From: Bradyrhizobium embrapense
GTDB lineage: Bacteria > Pseudomonadota > Alphaproteobacteria > Rhizobiales > Xanthobacteraceae
Reading direction: 5' to 3'
Assembly (NCBI RefSeq): GCF_001189235.2
Contig: NZ_LFIP02000014.1
Span: forward strand, 89,317-132,265
Length of the DNA: 42,949 bases
Positions within the stretch are counted from its first letter, which is position 1, and the number at the start of each line of letters is the position of its first letter. The translations under genes and the position numbers were made by a program. Under the pieces are notes generated by a model that saw nothing but the letters and a program-made list of their open reading frames with translations, did no database searches and had not been told where the DNA came from. Shown here piece by piece: positions 1-9,741 of the stretch.

Positions 1-300
1 GGAATGATTCGCAGTCGGCAATGATGGTTCGGAGCTTCGAGTTCTTTCCTGCGACAAGTCCCTTCCTCAACAGGGGACGCTTGTACTCTATTTGAGGAAT
101 GTTCGCGAGCCCGATCGATACGGGTATCCAAGCACAAGTACGTCATTGCTGATGACGACGTCGTTAGTCGTCAGCGAAGAATGCAGATCGGCCTGAGAGA
201 TAGGCAGAAGTTGTCTCGATAAAGTATTCGATTTTGCAGGAAAGCCAGGTGTCGGGCCGCGCTTTCTTGCGTTTTGGGATTTTGCTTTCGAGCGATTCGT

Positions 301-1648
301 GATTCCCTGACGGCGGATCGTCGGCATGGGGGAAAGAGATGAGCAAACCGCGGGATGATCGCCAGAAGGACCTGTTGCTTCCTGCGCTCGATCAAATCAT
401 CGACATGGGACACCCGCTGGTGCGGCTGGCAACGCTGATCGACTGGAAGTTTCTGGGTGACCGCTTTGGTTCGGTGTGCCAAACCGGTCCGGGGCAGCCT
501 GGCCTGCCGACGCGGCTTGTCGCCGGCCTGTTCATTCTGAAGCACATGCACAATCTCTCGGATGAGGTGCTGTGCGCCCGTTGGATTGAAAACCCCTATT
601 ACCAATACTTCTGCGGCGAGTTGAGCTTCTGCCACCGGCTGCCGTTCGATCGATCGTCGATGACGCGCTGGCGCCAGCGGCTCGGTGAGGAGCAGCTCGT
701 CGCGCTGATCCAGGGAAGTCTGTCAGTGGCGCACAAGACTGGCGCCATCGGTCCCAAGGACGTGGAGCGAGTGGCGGTCGATTCCACGGTGCAGCCAAAG
801 GCCGTTGCGCATTCGACCATCACCAAGCTCGTCGAGCTCGCCAAGCGCAACCGTGTGCCGCTGCGCGAGAGCCATCTGCGCCTGGCGAAGCGCGCCGCCA
901 TCATGGTCGGCCGCTGTACCCGCGCTCACCAGTTCAAGCGCGCCCGGCGCCAACTCAAGTTCCTGCGAACGCGGCTTGGCCGGATCATCCGCGACATCCG
1001 CCGCAAGATTGATGGCGATGTGGTGTTGCAAGCTCGCTTCGGCTCGCTGCTCGATCTGGCGCAGAGGGTGCGCACCCAGGATCAGCATCAGCGCGGCCCC
1101 AAGGTCTATGCGTTACATGCGCCGGAGGTCGAGTGCATCGGCAACGGGAAAGCCCCTGCGCCTTACGAGTTCGGCTGCAAGGTCAGTATCGCCACCCCCG
1201 TGACGTCTCCGAAGGGCGGACAATTCGTGCTCCATGCCAAGGCCCTGCACGGCAATCCCTTCGACGGGCACACGCTCGGCCCGGTGGTCGCCGACATGGA
1301 GAAGCTCACCGGCGTGGAGACTCGCCGCGGCCACAACCACCCGCATCGGTTCAGGGTCTGGATCTCGGGGCAGGTCCGCCGCGTCACCGCTTCCATCCGG
1401 CGCGAGATGAAGCGTCGTGCGGCTGTCGAGCCCGTCATCGGCCACGTCAAGGCCGAGCACCGCATGGACCGCAACTATCTCAAAGGCCGCGTTGGCGACT
1501 GCATCAATGCCGTCCTCGCCGCGGCCGGCCACAACTTCGGCCTGCTCCTGCGATGGCTCGCAGAACTCTTGCGTGCCGTTATCCGGGCGCTCGCTGAAAC
1601 TGTCTCGGCTCAAAACATCGCTTGAGCCGCGTTCTTCACGGAGGACTC
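301..1648 (+). mobile_element. IS5-family insertion sequence, left end approximate
   Basis: The element is defined by its transposase gene and by the point where the neighbouring nodU reading frame stops resembling NodU. The right end is placed near 1648, where minus-strand sequence reads GAGTCCTCCGTGAAGAACGC, a plausible terminal repeat. I could not find a convincing matching left terminal repeat or a target duplication, so the left end is only bounded by the start of the transposase leader. The insertion sits at the very 3' end of nodU and replaces its last residues. Confidence 0.6.
339..1625 (+). CDS. IS5-family transposase, probably inactive
   Basis: DDE transposase that would cut and join the ends of the insertion sequence. 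The 428-residue protein opens with the usual region (LENP-like IENPYYQYFCGE, FDRSSMTRWRQRLGEE), then VAVDSTVQPKAVAH, which carries the first catalytic Asp, and ends with AAVEPVIGHVKAEHRM, which carries the catalytic Glu. Compared with the family as I remember it, two short stretches are missing in frame: the PTDAR-like segment after VAH, and the IHVDKGYRG-like segment that should lie between VETRR and GHNHPHRF. The second segment holds the middle Asp of the DDE triad, so the enzyme is probably dead although the frame is open. The start is an ATG with GGGGGAAAGAG upstream. The element lies against the 3' end of nodU. Confidence 0.85.
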   Translation: MSKPRDDRQKDLLLPALDQIIDMGHPLVRLATLIDWKFLGDRFGSVCQTGPGQPGLPTRLVAGLFILKHMHNLSDEVLCARWIENPYYQYFCGELSFCHRLPFDRSSMTRWRQRLGEEQLVALIQGSLSVAHKTGAIGPKDVERVAVDSTVQPKAVAHSTITKLVELAKRNRVPLRESHLRLAKRAAIMVGRCTRAHQFKRARRQLKFLRTRLGRIIRDIRRKIDGDVVLQARFGSLLDLAQRVRTQDQHQRGPKVYALHAPEVECIGNGKAPAPYEFGCKVSIATPVTSPKGGQFVLHAKALHGNPFDGHTLGPVVADMEKLTGVETRRGHNHPHRFRVWISGQVRRVTASIRREMKRRAAVEPVIGHVKAEHRMDRNYLKGRVGDCINAVLAAAGHNFGLLLRWLAELLRAVIRALAETVSAQNIA

Positions 1649-3368
1649 GCTGGCTTGAGGAGTTTTCGTCCATAGCATCCCATCGCACCATACATGCTCC
1701 ACGCGGCCCCACTTGCAAGCCGCTGCAAGATGAGGGAAAAACCCACGCCCATGGTTATTGGCGCTCGTATTGCAAAGCAGCGGAATGCCCGTCAGCGCTT
1801 CATATTCTACCAGAAGCTCGGCAACTTTGTGTTGAGAAGTCCTGCTGATCGTCTGCAGTCGCGCAGATCCGTCGAGATGGACAACCGCGGGGATTTTGTC
1901 CCGCCATTCGGTCCGAGTCTGATGATCGAAAAGCATGTAAGGATCCGACGTTCCTGGATCGAAAATTTCCGGCGCGCGATCTTCCAGGCAGATCGGCGCC
2001 ACTGGCCGGAAGTGCTCGCGATGCTTGATGTCATTGAGATAGTCCTTCATTCCCGGCGATGTTGCGGCTGCAAGAATGCTTCTGCTACCCAATGCCCGCG
2101 GCCCAAGCTCGGCGCGGCCGGCAAGAAAAACCACCGGCTTGTCGCTGGCGAGAATAGTCGCCAGTTCATGCATATTGCAGGGCGAAGCATCCCATTCAGG
2201 CGGCACATCACTACCTTGCAGCGCCGGACCACTGTAGACCGACCACTGCAACGGCATGAGGCCTTTGTCCGCTACCATTGCACAACATGCTGCACCGATC
2301 GCGGAGCCACTGTCATTTGGAAATGGCGGTACCCAAACAGCATCGAACAGCCCTGCCGAACGTAGTGTACTGTTCCATTTGATATTGAGGCCGCAGCCGC
2401 CTGCTATGCACAAATTGCGAGCGGAAAAGTCCGACTGTCGTTGCAAAGCATTCGCCATTTTGTGCACGAGCAGGCGCTCGAGGAAACAATGAAAGGATGC
2501 GAGCACATCCTCGGCCGCCTTGGCCTTCAACCGCGGCGCACTTGCGTCGAAGAAGTCGTGAATGGTCGTAAGCTCAAACTCCATGCTCCCGAGATCAGTA
2601 CGGTAACTCTCGCGCTTGGTGTCAGCTTAAAAGTGCTCTTTGTAGAGCTCCTGAAAGACCGTGATGATGTTTTCGTCGACGGTGCCGAGGGCGATATAGG
2701 CCATCAGCTTGCCGGCGACACCTAGAATCGAGCTTGCCGGCGCCGCCTGGATCCACCTTGCCGGGTTTACCCAGGTCCCAATTGGTACGATTAGCCCGCT
2801 TGTATGGCCCAAAATGAAGGCCCGCAGCGGCATAGATGTGCCCAAACAGCGGGAATAAGCTGTCGATGAACCGAGCGCCTCCGCGTCCTACATGATAGAG
2901 TCGTGGGTAGGTGCCCCCATCCCACACGAGGCAGAAAGCAGGCTGTCCGGCTTTGGCAAACGGGCTGGTGCAGTATGCGGCCGCCACGTGGCTGGCCACG
3001 TGAGGATAGCTCTTATAGGGGAAATCCCTGCCGTCGAGCCTAAGGCCGAAGCCATCGCGAGATGTGAGGAGGGCCTCGGGATGAGGTTCAACATAGGACG
3101 CCCCCTTGAGCGTGACAGGAGCTACTCCGCTGCGGAGTCGGTATTGAGCTTCCACTTGCCCCAGCCAGCCGTCGACGACGAACTGATCAACGTCCCGCGC
3201 ATCCAGACCGTGCTCTGCCAAAGCCATGACGACTGCATCGAGATTGTCTATCGTCTGATAGCGCGGATTGTTGCTCCGCTTCTCCTGCTCGATACAAAAG
3301 ACGAGCCGACCGTCCTCGATCAGGGCGATCGCTCCGTCATGCGTCAGCTTGATACCGCAGATGCGCAT
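1649..3368 (-). pseudogene. nodU: nodU pseudogene, Nod-factor O-carbamoyltransferase
   Basis: NodU adds a carbamoyl group to the non-reducing end of lipochitooligosaccharide Nod factors, in the cytoplasm. The N-terminal part (MRICGIKLTHDGAIALIEDG, then SYPHVASHVAAAYCTSPFA and FCLVWDGG) and the C-terminal part (NLCIAGGCGLNIKWN, GRAELGPRALGSRSI, HFRPVAPICLEDRAPE, LLCNTSANNHGRGFFP) are plainly NodU/CmcH family. The gene is broken in three ways. An insertion of 49 bases at about 2720-2768, between WDLG and VAGKLMAY, shifts the frame. A TAA at 2627-2629 is in frame after YKEHF. The last residues are replaced by the insertion sequence from about 1648. The start ATG at 3368 has a strong GGAGG four bases upstream. 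No nodABC neighbours and no convincing nod box are present, so this is an orphan remnant. Confidence 0.9.
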
Positions 3369-4853
3369 AATGCCTCCACTTTGATGCCGGCAATTCGATG
3401 AGTTAAAGGATCAGGTCTGGATTTCGAGAGCATGCGATTGAGCAATCGTCGTTGTCCCGACTGATTCTCGGGCCGCTCGGGCTAGACTGCGATCACCATC
3501 GGTCACGATCGCATGTCCACGGCTAATTCCGTCGTCAGAGATCCGATTGCTGATGGCGCGCGAGCGCAGTGCACGACTTCGCCGATCGAAATCAGAGGAC
3601 CCGGACTAATGCCGCGTTCACGACCCGGCAATGCGCCGCCGCCGAGGTCGCCGTTCTGCGCCCTAATGCGACCTTGAGCTTCGTGATCGCAGGGTCAATG
3701 TGGAGCATGCGCGTCAACGTTCTTGCTCTTTGTCAGTACGGAGGAACTGACTTGCTTCATCAGATCGGCGCATTCTGGCAGCATTTCCTACTCTCGCATG
3801 GCTCTTCACAGGAGGCGACGTATTGGTCGTTTCAAAGAGCGTGCCAACAGCCAGCGCTGCTTTTCTTAGCCTATTGCTATCCAGCGCGTGTCGCGTAGCG
3901 AACGGGATGTCTTGAGACCGACAGTGATGATGCAGACGCTCAGGTTACTTCGGTGGCGCACCGCAATTGTTGACAGCGCGAGGCAGCTTTGCTTCTCTCG
4001 ATGGAGACTCCCCGTTGGACTCCAGATCTGCGGTCCGGCGGATCTCTCCGGCCAATCACCTCCGCATTTTGACGCCAAGCAGCTGGTTGGAAAGGGACGA
4101 TGACGATTCAGGAGAAAATGCGTTTGCGCGATCTCCGACAGGCGACGGCGGAACGAGGGGTCCGCAACTCGAGTTTAGAAGCGGCAGCTGCTCGGAGTTA
4201 CATTAGCGCGTCGCACGGGCTGCGCGCCGTGCAAGTTCGAACCCGCAAATACCGCCGCGCCCGAGCCGCCTTGGTTGACCCATGCTTGACGGTAGCCGCT
4301 TAAGAGGGGGGCGGGAGGCCCCGCCTTCAGTCAATTTGATTGAGCTGAGCCTCTCTGCGCCTAATCTCCACACGTCGCGATTCTGTTGCATTTCCAGCGG
4401 TCCCGACATCTGGCTTGAGACAATTGTAGCCGGACGAAATAAAGCCACAGCGGCTATCCGATCTTGACAACGTAGGCGACGACCGAGCTAGTCATCTGGC
4501 TTGCTCGGCAGATTGGTTCATCGACGAGTTCAGAACGCGCGCGGCGCGCAGTAGTATCGCGCTGCGGCTTGTGCACTATTCCTAGTCGACACTATCCTTG
4601 CGCGTTTGTCGGACATTGCGATGCGAAGGCAGTTTTGCCTTGAACACGCATTGTCGCTTGATGGCGTCGAGGGCCTCCCCGCTGTTTCTTGACAGCGCAC
4701 GCAATATTGTCAGCCTCCACTCCCGCTGCTACACCGCTGGATCCTCCTCAGCATCGGTGAGGAAGGAAGGTCAGGCGCTTGATTGCGTGCAGCCGGTCTT
4801 GCTGACATCGAAATCTGCGTTCCGACCATCAACTTCTCAGATCGAGATCAATA
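3369..4853. other. Long non-coding stretch upstream of nodU remnant
   Basis: About 1.5 kb without a convincing gene. Short open frames on both strands show no recognisable motifs and no good ribosome sites. A GC-rich hairpin (GGCGGG, loop AGGC, CCCGCC) at 4310-4325 lacks a T-run, so I do not call it a terminator. I looked for a nod box (spaced ATC/GAT elements) before nodU and did not find one. The stretch is probably decayed DNA typical of symbiosis islands. Confidence 0.5.
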
Positions 4854-5261
4854 GTGAACGACGACTCATTGACGATGGATATCCGAGAGTTTCTGGAGCT
4901 CTGGCAGCGGACCTTCAACAGGCATACGCCGGATTGTTTGCTTGCTTTGTACACGGATGATGCGATTCTGCAGGGGACGTCGAGTGCAAAGCTTTATATC
5001 GGGGCCAAAGAGATAGCCGCTTACTTTCGTGGTGGCGCTAGCGTGAACATGGGTGTCTGGCACTCTGTCACGTTGGCGCACGACGTTGTCCTGGTCGCGG
5101 GCAGCTATGTCTTTTCACAGACGTCGAAAGGCCATCAGCAATCAACGCCGGCGCGATTCTCCTTTGTACTGCGCCGTCAGAACGACACATGGAAGATCGT
5201 GCATCATCACTCATCTGCCAACCCAACCGAGCCAGGCGGCATCGCGCAGTTTGAGAATTGA
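4854..5261 (+). CDS. SnoaL/NTF2-fold protein, SgcJ/EcaC-like
   Basis: A 135-residue protein of the nuclear-transport-factor-2 fold. Proteins of this group are small alpha+beta barrels used as ketosteroid-isomerase-like enzymes, cyclases or ligand binders; the substrate here cannot be told. Diagnostic features are an N-terminal helix with FLELWQRTFNRHTPDCLLALYTDDA, the turn leading to a strand (ILQGTSS), the IGAKEIAAYF helix, and paired strands ending in ARFSFVLRRQNDTWKIVHHHSS. There is no signal peptide. The start is GTG at 4854 with a weak ribosome site; an ATG seven codons later is possible. It stands alone, between two non-coding stretches, with the amidase 0.55 kb downstream on the same strand. 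Confidence 0.75.
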   Translation: MNDDSLTMDIREFLELWQRTFNRHTPDCLLALYTDDAILQGTSSAKLYIGAKEIAAYFRGGASVNMGVWHSVTLAHDVVLVAGSYVFSQTSKGHQQSTPARFSFVLRRQNDTWKIVHHHSSANPTEPGGIAQFEN

Positions 5262-5811
5262 ACTCAAGCGCAAATCAGCATTCGGCCCGTGCAATTGCAG
5301 GTTCAGGATCCTAAAGGCGTCCTTTGCTCAGGGGCTTTCACGAACTTCCTAAGGTGTGGCTGCTCCTCATCAAGACGAGAGGGGGCCATACGATCGGGCC
5401 ATACGGGTTTTTCGGCTCTTCATTTTGTTAGGTGCTCTGACGCGTAGCGGACGAGCTTGCCTGCCGCCTGGCGCACGCTCCTTTTCTCTTCTTTTTTGAA
5501 CAATGCGTTCACGTCGGCAGCGGCGATGGCCGGCCCGCAGGGCTTTTGCCGCGCCGGTTATGGCGTCGCATCTACGATTCGGCATGGCATTTCCCCTTGG
5601 TCCATCGCCACCCCGGCCCGGCGCCGAACAAGAAGTTCAGACGGCACGCGTGCGAAAATTCTGCTCCACCTTGCCACTTTCTTGGCAAAATTACCCAGAT
5701 TTACCCACTGAGGGCAGCCGAAGTCAGGTCCGGCCAACCTGCAGTCGACTAGCCTTGCCGAATTGAGCCCATCGCAGAGTGGGTCTGCCCTTGAGATTGC
5801 AGGAGCGCCCA
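5262..5811. other. Non-coding stretch before the amidase
   Basis: No gene recognised. Open frames on both strands are short and arginine-rich, as expected for chance frames in GC-rich DNA. A GCCATACG octamer occurs twice close together near 5385-5406. The promoter for the amidase should lie in the last 200 bases, but I see no clear -35/-10 pair. Confidence 0.4.
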
Positions 5812-7326
5812 ATGTCAATTGTCCCGCCCACGCCCGCGCAGTTGCGAGATGTCGCCTCACAATGCGGTCTTTCGCTAACTGACGAGGATGTCGTCTCCTT
5901 CCGCGGACTTATCAACGAATCCCTCGAGGCCTACAGATACATCGAAGCCGTTCCGGATGAGTTGCCTCCGGTAAAATATCCACGCACCCCGGGGTATCAA
6001 CCACCGCCGGAAGAAAATCTGCATAACGCTTGGTACCGCAAGGCGAGAGTCGAGGGTGCGCCGAGTGGAAAACTCAAGGGCAAGACCGTCGCTCTGAAAG
6101 ATAACGTCATGTTGGCTGGAGTGCCAATGATGAACGGCTCGGCGACGCTCGAAGGATTCGTCCCAGACATCGACGCAACCATTGTCACTCGGATGCTCGA
6201 TGCGGGCGCCGAGATCGCAGGTAAGGTTCATTGCGAATGCTTCTGTACATCCGGTGGAAGCCACACTGGTGCGCTCGGACCGGTGCATAATCCTCATAGG
6301 ATGGGCTACTCTGCGGGCGGTTCGTCTTCGGGTTCGGCCGTTGTCGTGGCGCTTGGCGAAGCCGATATGGCAATCGGCGGCGACCAGGGCGGCTCGATAC
6401 GTATGCCGTCGTCGTTTTGCGGCATCTACGGCATGAAGCCCACCTGGGGTCTTGTCCCCTATACCGGCATCATGCCCAATGAGTTGACGCTCGACCACGC
6501 CGGCCCCATGACCGCAACGGTCGCCGACAACGCCTTGCTATTGGAAGTAATCGCTGGAGACGACGGGTACGATCCACGCATCAAAGCGCCGAAAGTCGAA
6601 CAATATACCAAAGTACTCGGTCAAAGCATCAGCGGATTGAAGATCGGCGTGCTGAAGGAGGGTTTTGAGCAGCCGGGGGCGGAAGCCGATGTCAATACAG
6701 TGGTTCGTGAAGCGGCCAAGCGCTTCAAGGATCTCGGGGCCTCGGTTGAGACGATCTCTGTGCCAATGCACCTGCAAGGCGCGGCAATCTGGACGCCGAT
6801 CGGCACCGAGGGCGCCACACAGACGATGATGTTTGGTGACGGCTTCGGTACTAGCCGATCAGACCTCTTCTCACTGTCACTCATGGACTTCCATCGAGGT
6901 TGGCGACAGAAGGCGGACCTCCTGTCAGAGCAGGCCAAGTTGTTCCTGTTGCTCGGCACCTATGTGAACAACACGTACGGGCCCCGCTTCTACGGCAAGG
7001 CCGTCAACGTCTCTCGCCGTCTGAGCGCAGCTTACGACCGGGTCCTTAAGGACCACGATCTCCTTCTTCTGCCGACGACGCCCATGAAGGCAACGCAACT
7101 TCCTCCCCATGATGCCAGCCGCAAGGATTACATCACTCGCGCGACGGAGATGTTCACCAACACCGCTCCGTTCAACATCACGCATCATCCAGCGATGTCG
7201 CTGCCGTGCGGAATGCTGGATGGCCTGCCCGTCGGCCTTATGCTTGTTGGCCGCCACTTCGACGAGACCACCATCTATAAGGTGGCGCACGCGTTCGAAC
7301 GGATCGGGGACTGGAAGAAGATGTGA
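5812..7326 (+). CDS. Amidase (amidase-signature family)
   Basis: Hydrolyses a carboxylic amide to acid and ammonia; the 504-residue length and N-terminal extension resemble the nitrile-hydratase-linked Rhodococcus amidases. The Ser-cisSer-Lys triad is visible: Lys96 in VALKDNV, cis-Ser171 in AGGSSSGSA, and nucleophile Ser195 in GGDQGGSIRMP. PMMNGS, FCGIYGMKPTWGLVPYTG and LDHAGPMTATV are further family blocks, and the C-terminus carries NTAPFNITHHPAMSLPCG and GLPVGLMLVGRHFDE. I chose ATG 5812 because AGGAG lies seven bases upstream; an in-frame GTG at 5779 has none. There is no signal peptide, so it is cytoplasmic. It lies 212 bases upstream of an ABC importer on the same strand, which suggests the imported compound or a derivative may be an amide; that link is inference. 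Confidence 0.92.
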   Translation: MSIVPPTPAQLRDVASQCGLSLTDEDVVSFRGLINESLEAYRYIEAVPDELPPVKYPRTPGYQPPPEENLHNAWYRKARVEGAPSGKLKGKTVALKDNVMLAGVPMMNGSATLEGFVPDIDATIVTRMLDAGAEIAGKVHCECFCTSGGSHTGALGPVHNPHRMGYSAGGSSSGSAVVVALGEADMAIGGDQGGSIRMPSSFCGIYGMKPTWGLVPYTGIMPNELTLDHAGPMTATVADNALLLEVIAGDDGYDPRIKAPKVEQYTKVLGQSISGLKIGVLKEGFEQPGAEADVNTVVREAAKRFKDLGASVETISVPMHLQGAAIWTPIGTEGATQTMMFGDGFGTSRSDLFSLSLMDFHRGWRQKADLLSEQAKLFLLLGTYVNNTYGPRFYGKAVNVSRRLSAAYDRVLKDHDLLLLPTTPMKATQLPPHDASRKDYITRATEMFTNTAPFNITHHPAMSLPCGMLDGLPVGLMLVGRHFDETTIYKVAHAFERIGDWKKM

Positions 7327-7538
7327 CCAGGGCAATGTCGTTGACGACAACAGACCATCGTGGTGTCCGCGGCATGTTGTGGAGCTCCGCGCGTCGCTGG
7401 GATGGCCCGTTCCGACGTTAGGCAAACCCGCTATGAGCGTCGAATTCGTCGGTCGCCAATACGTAATGGCTTGGCTAGCAGACGGATTGAAAGAAAGGCC
7501 AATCATCTACAGCAAACCAATACGAGGAGGGTGCATCA

Positions 7539-8712
7539 ATGCGTAGAATATCGACTTGCTTTCTTGCGACCGTGGCATTCCTGGGAGCTGCCGGCAACGC
7601 GATTGCCGAGGACGTCCTATCCGAAGTGTCGACACTAGAAAATGAGTATTTCAACAACTGGTCGCAAGGTGCCGAACAAGCCGCAAAAGCCCTCGGTCTG
7701 AACTATCGCATCCTTTCCGGCAAAGGTGATGCCGCAAAGCAAATCGAAATCTATGAGGCCCAATTCGGCGCAGGTGTCAGGATCACGTTCGGCGAAAATC
7801 TCGTTGCGGCGAACATAAAGCCCATCGTCGAGATGGCCAAGAAAGTCGGTGCGGTGCATGTTGCTGTTTGGGAGTCGTTGCCTGGCTTCCATCCTTTGGA
7901 CGCGGGGTTAGATAACTACGCTTTCGCGACGTTTCTCGCCCGATGACGTCGAAAACAGCTATAGAATCGCAAAGTTGCTTTTTGACAAGATCGGCGGAAA
8001 AGGCAACGTCGCGCACATTACTGGTTTTCCAGGGGTGGATGCGGACATCTCCAGAACTGCGGGCTTCGATAAAGCGCTAGCCGAATACCCCAATATCAAG
8101 CTCATCGCCCGCCAGCCTGGAAAATGGAATCAGGTTGACGCTCGCAAAGTCATGGAAGACCTGTTGGTGGCGCACTCCAAGATTGACGCTGTCTTCGGGC
8201 AAAACGACTCGATCGCACTGGGCGCGATGCAAGCCGTCGAAGATGCTGGTATGCGCATTCCGATCGTCGGCCTAGATGGCAATCGAGAAACCCTCAAGCT
8301 GGTAAAGGAAGGTCGCATTCTTGCGACAATGGGCTTTACCCCGCAGTGGTAGGCGGGTTTTGCACTGGTGCGTGCATACGATGTTGCCAAAGGATTTAAG
8401 CCGGGCCCGTGCGAGCGCATGATGTATACGGGAGCCACGCTGATAACCGCTCAAAATGTAGACAAGTATCAAGCGTTTCTCGCCGGCGAGAAGCTTCCGT
8501 TTGATTGGAGAAAGATGTCGCGGGTTCTTCATCCCGACGATTGGGATGCTCAAAACTATGTGTGGCCGATCGATGTGAAGACGTATTGGGGAGCTCGTAC
8601 GCCGGCCGGATATAAGTTCCCGAAGGCTTATCAAGATGCCGTCGACGAAGGTTGCGTCGATCAGCTCAAGGCGGAGTATAATAATCACTATCATCAGCGT
8701 ATCCCCGAGTGA
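7539..8712 (+). pseudogene. Sugar-type ABC substrate-binding protein, broken
   Basis: Periplasmic binding protein of the ribose/xylose (CUT2) type, whose job would be to deliver a ligand to the downstream permeases. It has a signal peptide (MRRISTCFLATVAFLGAAGNAIA, cleaved near AIA-ED) and a strong ribosome site GAGGAGGG. The reading frame is interrupted twice. Near 7940 one base is gained, apparently in the CCC run, so FLA is no longer joined to DDVENSYRIAKLLF. At 8350-8352 TAG interrupts FTPQW*AGFALVRAYDV, where CAG would be expected. All three parts otherwise align as a single protein to the natural stop at 8712. The downstream transporter genes are intact, so loss of this subunit, or a sequence error, is notable. 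Confidence 0.85.
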
Positions 8713-8719
8713 CGCCGTG

Positions 8720-8747
8720 GATGCCCCTCTCCATCGAGAGGGGCATC
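8720..8747 (+). promoter_or_regulatory. Intercistronic hairpin, 12-bp perfect stem
   Basis: GATGCCCCTCTC, loop CATC, GAGAGGGGCATC, located eight bases after the binding-protein stop and 31 bases before the permease. Hairpins at this position are known to stabilise binding-protein mRNA and reduce permease expression in ABC importer operons. The run of T after it is only three bases, so full termination is unlikely. Confidence 0.7.
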
Positions 8748-8778
8748 ATGTTTACCTCGCTTTTGATGGATCGCAAAA

Positions 8779-9741
8779 ATGCTACAAGCGGCGCGGGCCG
8801 GGTGCAGGGATGGCGAGTTAGGGCGGCGGGCCATAACCATCTTCGTCTTCATGCTTGCGATTGCAGCGTTTGGTCTCGTGGCTCCGTCGTTCGGAACGCT
8901 CGCAAATATCAGGGCTATTGAACTATCGAGTTCTGTCCTTTTGCTCGCATCCATCGGCGCAACCTTTGTAATCCTAATGGGCTCGATCGACCTGTCCATC
9001 GGAGCTGTTGCCAGCTTTTGCGGTATGTTGGTCGCGCGCCTATCACCAGATCTGGGTCTATGGTCGGTTCCCATCGCCTGCGTGGTCGGCTTGGTGTTTG
9101 GTGCGATCAATGGGCTGGTCTATGTCCACCTCAGAATCCCCTCGATTCTGGTAACGCTTGGAACCGCAACAACCATTTCAGGGGCGGTGCTCTTCATTTC
9201 AGATGGCCGGTCATTATCCGTATCGAACCCAGCCGTAATCGATATAGCCCAAGGCGCACTGGCGATTGTGGTCCCCAATGCGGTGCTGATCTCGGCGGTG
9301 ATCTATGGTGCTGCAGTCCTCATAGGTGATCGCACGCGTTTTGGGCGAATGACGCTTGCGATCGGTAGCGACGAGCAAATTGCTGTCCTCATGGGAGTGA
9401 GGGTCAATGCGATAAAAGTCCAGGCGTTTGCATTGTCAGGCCTTCTCGCCGGTCTTGCCGGCGTCCTGTTGGCGGCGCGTCTAGGATCCGCCACTGTCAC
9501 AATGGGCAGTTATATGACTCTCGATACGATCACCGCGGTGGTCGTTGGCGGAACCGCGATTACGGGTGGCTCTGGCAACGTGCGCCTGACGATCATCGGG
9601 GTTCCTTTCATAACGACTTTTTCAGACGTCATGAACATTCTCGCTTTGCCGCCCTATCTGCAAACAATCATTCAAGGAACCGTCATTCTGCTGGCCGTTC
9701 TTCTGAACACGCGGCGAGCGAGCGCGGAGGACGTGAAATGA
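8779..9741 (+). CDS. CUT2-type sugar ABC transporter permease
   Basis: Integral membrane subunit of an RbsC/XylH-like importer, 320 residues. Hydrophobic helices alternate through the chain, and the family block ILMGSIDLSIGAVASFCGM appears near residue 70, followed by IPSILVTLGTATTISG and, near the end, VVVGGTAITGGSGNVRLTIIG, the loop that contacts the ATPase. The ATG at 8779 has only a poor ribosome site, in keeping with reduced translation after the upstream hairpin. The stop overlaps the ATPase start by four bases (ATGA), so the two are translationally coupled. Confidence 0.9.
   Translation: MLQAARAGCRDGELGRRAITIFVFMLAIAAFGLVAPSFGTLANIRAIELSSSVLLLASIGATFVILMGSIDLSIGAVASFCGMLVARLSPDLGLWSVPIACVVGLVFGAINGLVYVHLRIPSILVTLGTATTISGAVLFISDGRSLSVSNPAVIDIAQGALAIVVPNAVLISAVIYGAAVLIGDRTRFGRMTLAIGSDEQIAVLMGVRVNAIKVQAFALSGLLAGLAGVLLAARLGSATVTMGSYMTLDTITAVVVGGTAITGGSGNVRLTIIGVPFITTFSDVMNILALPPYLQTIIQGTVILLAVLLNTRRASAEDVK

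Noticed and set aside
3369..3560. Nod box upstream of nodU
   Set aside because: Only scattered ATC/GAT trinucleotides; the conserved long element and its spacing are absent.
4201..4300. Possible tRNA suggested by a GTTCGAAC-like string
   Set aside because: No acceptor stem or anticodon arm can be folded around it on either strand.
7433..7546. 37-codon leader ORF (MSVEFVGRQYVMAWLADGLK) overlapping the binding-protein start
   Set aside because: It ends inside the next start, which could mean coupling, but its own start lacks a ribosome site and nothing else supports it.
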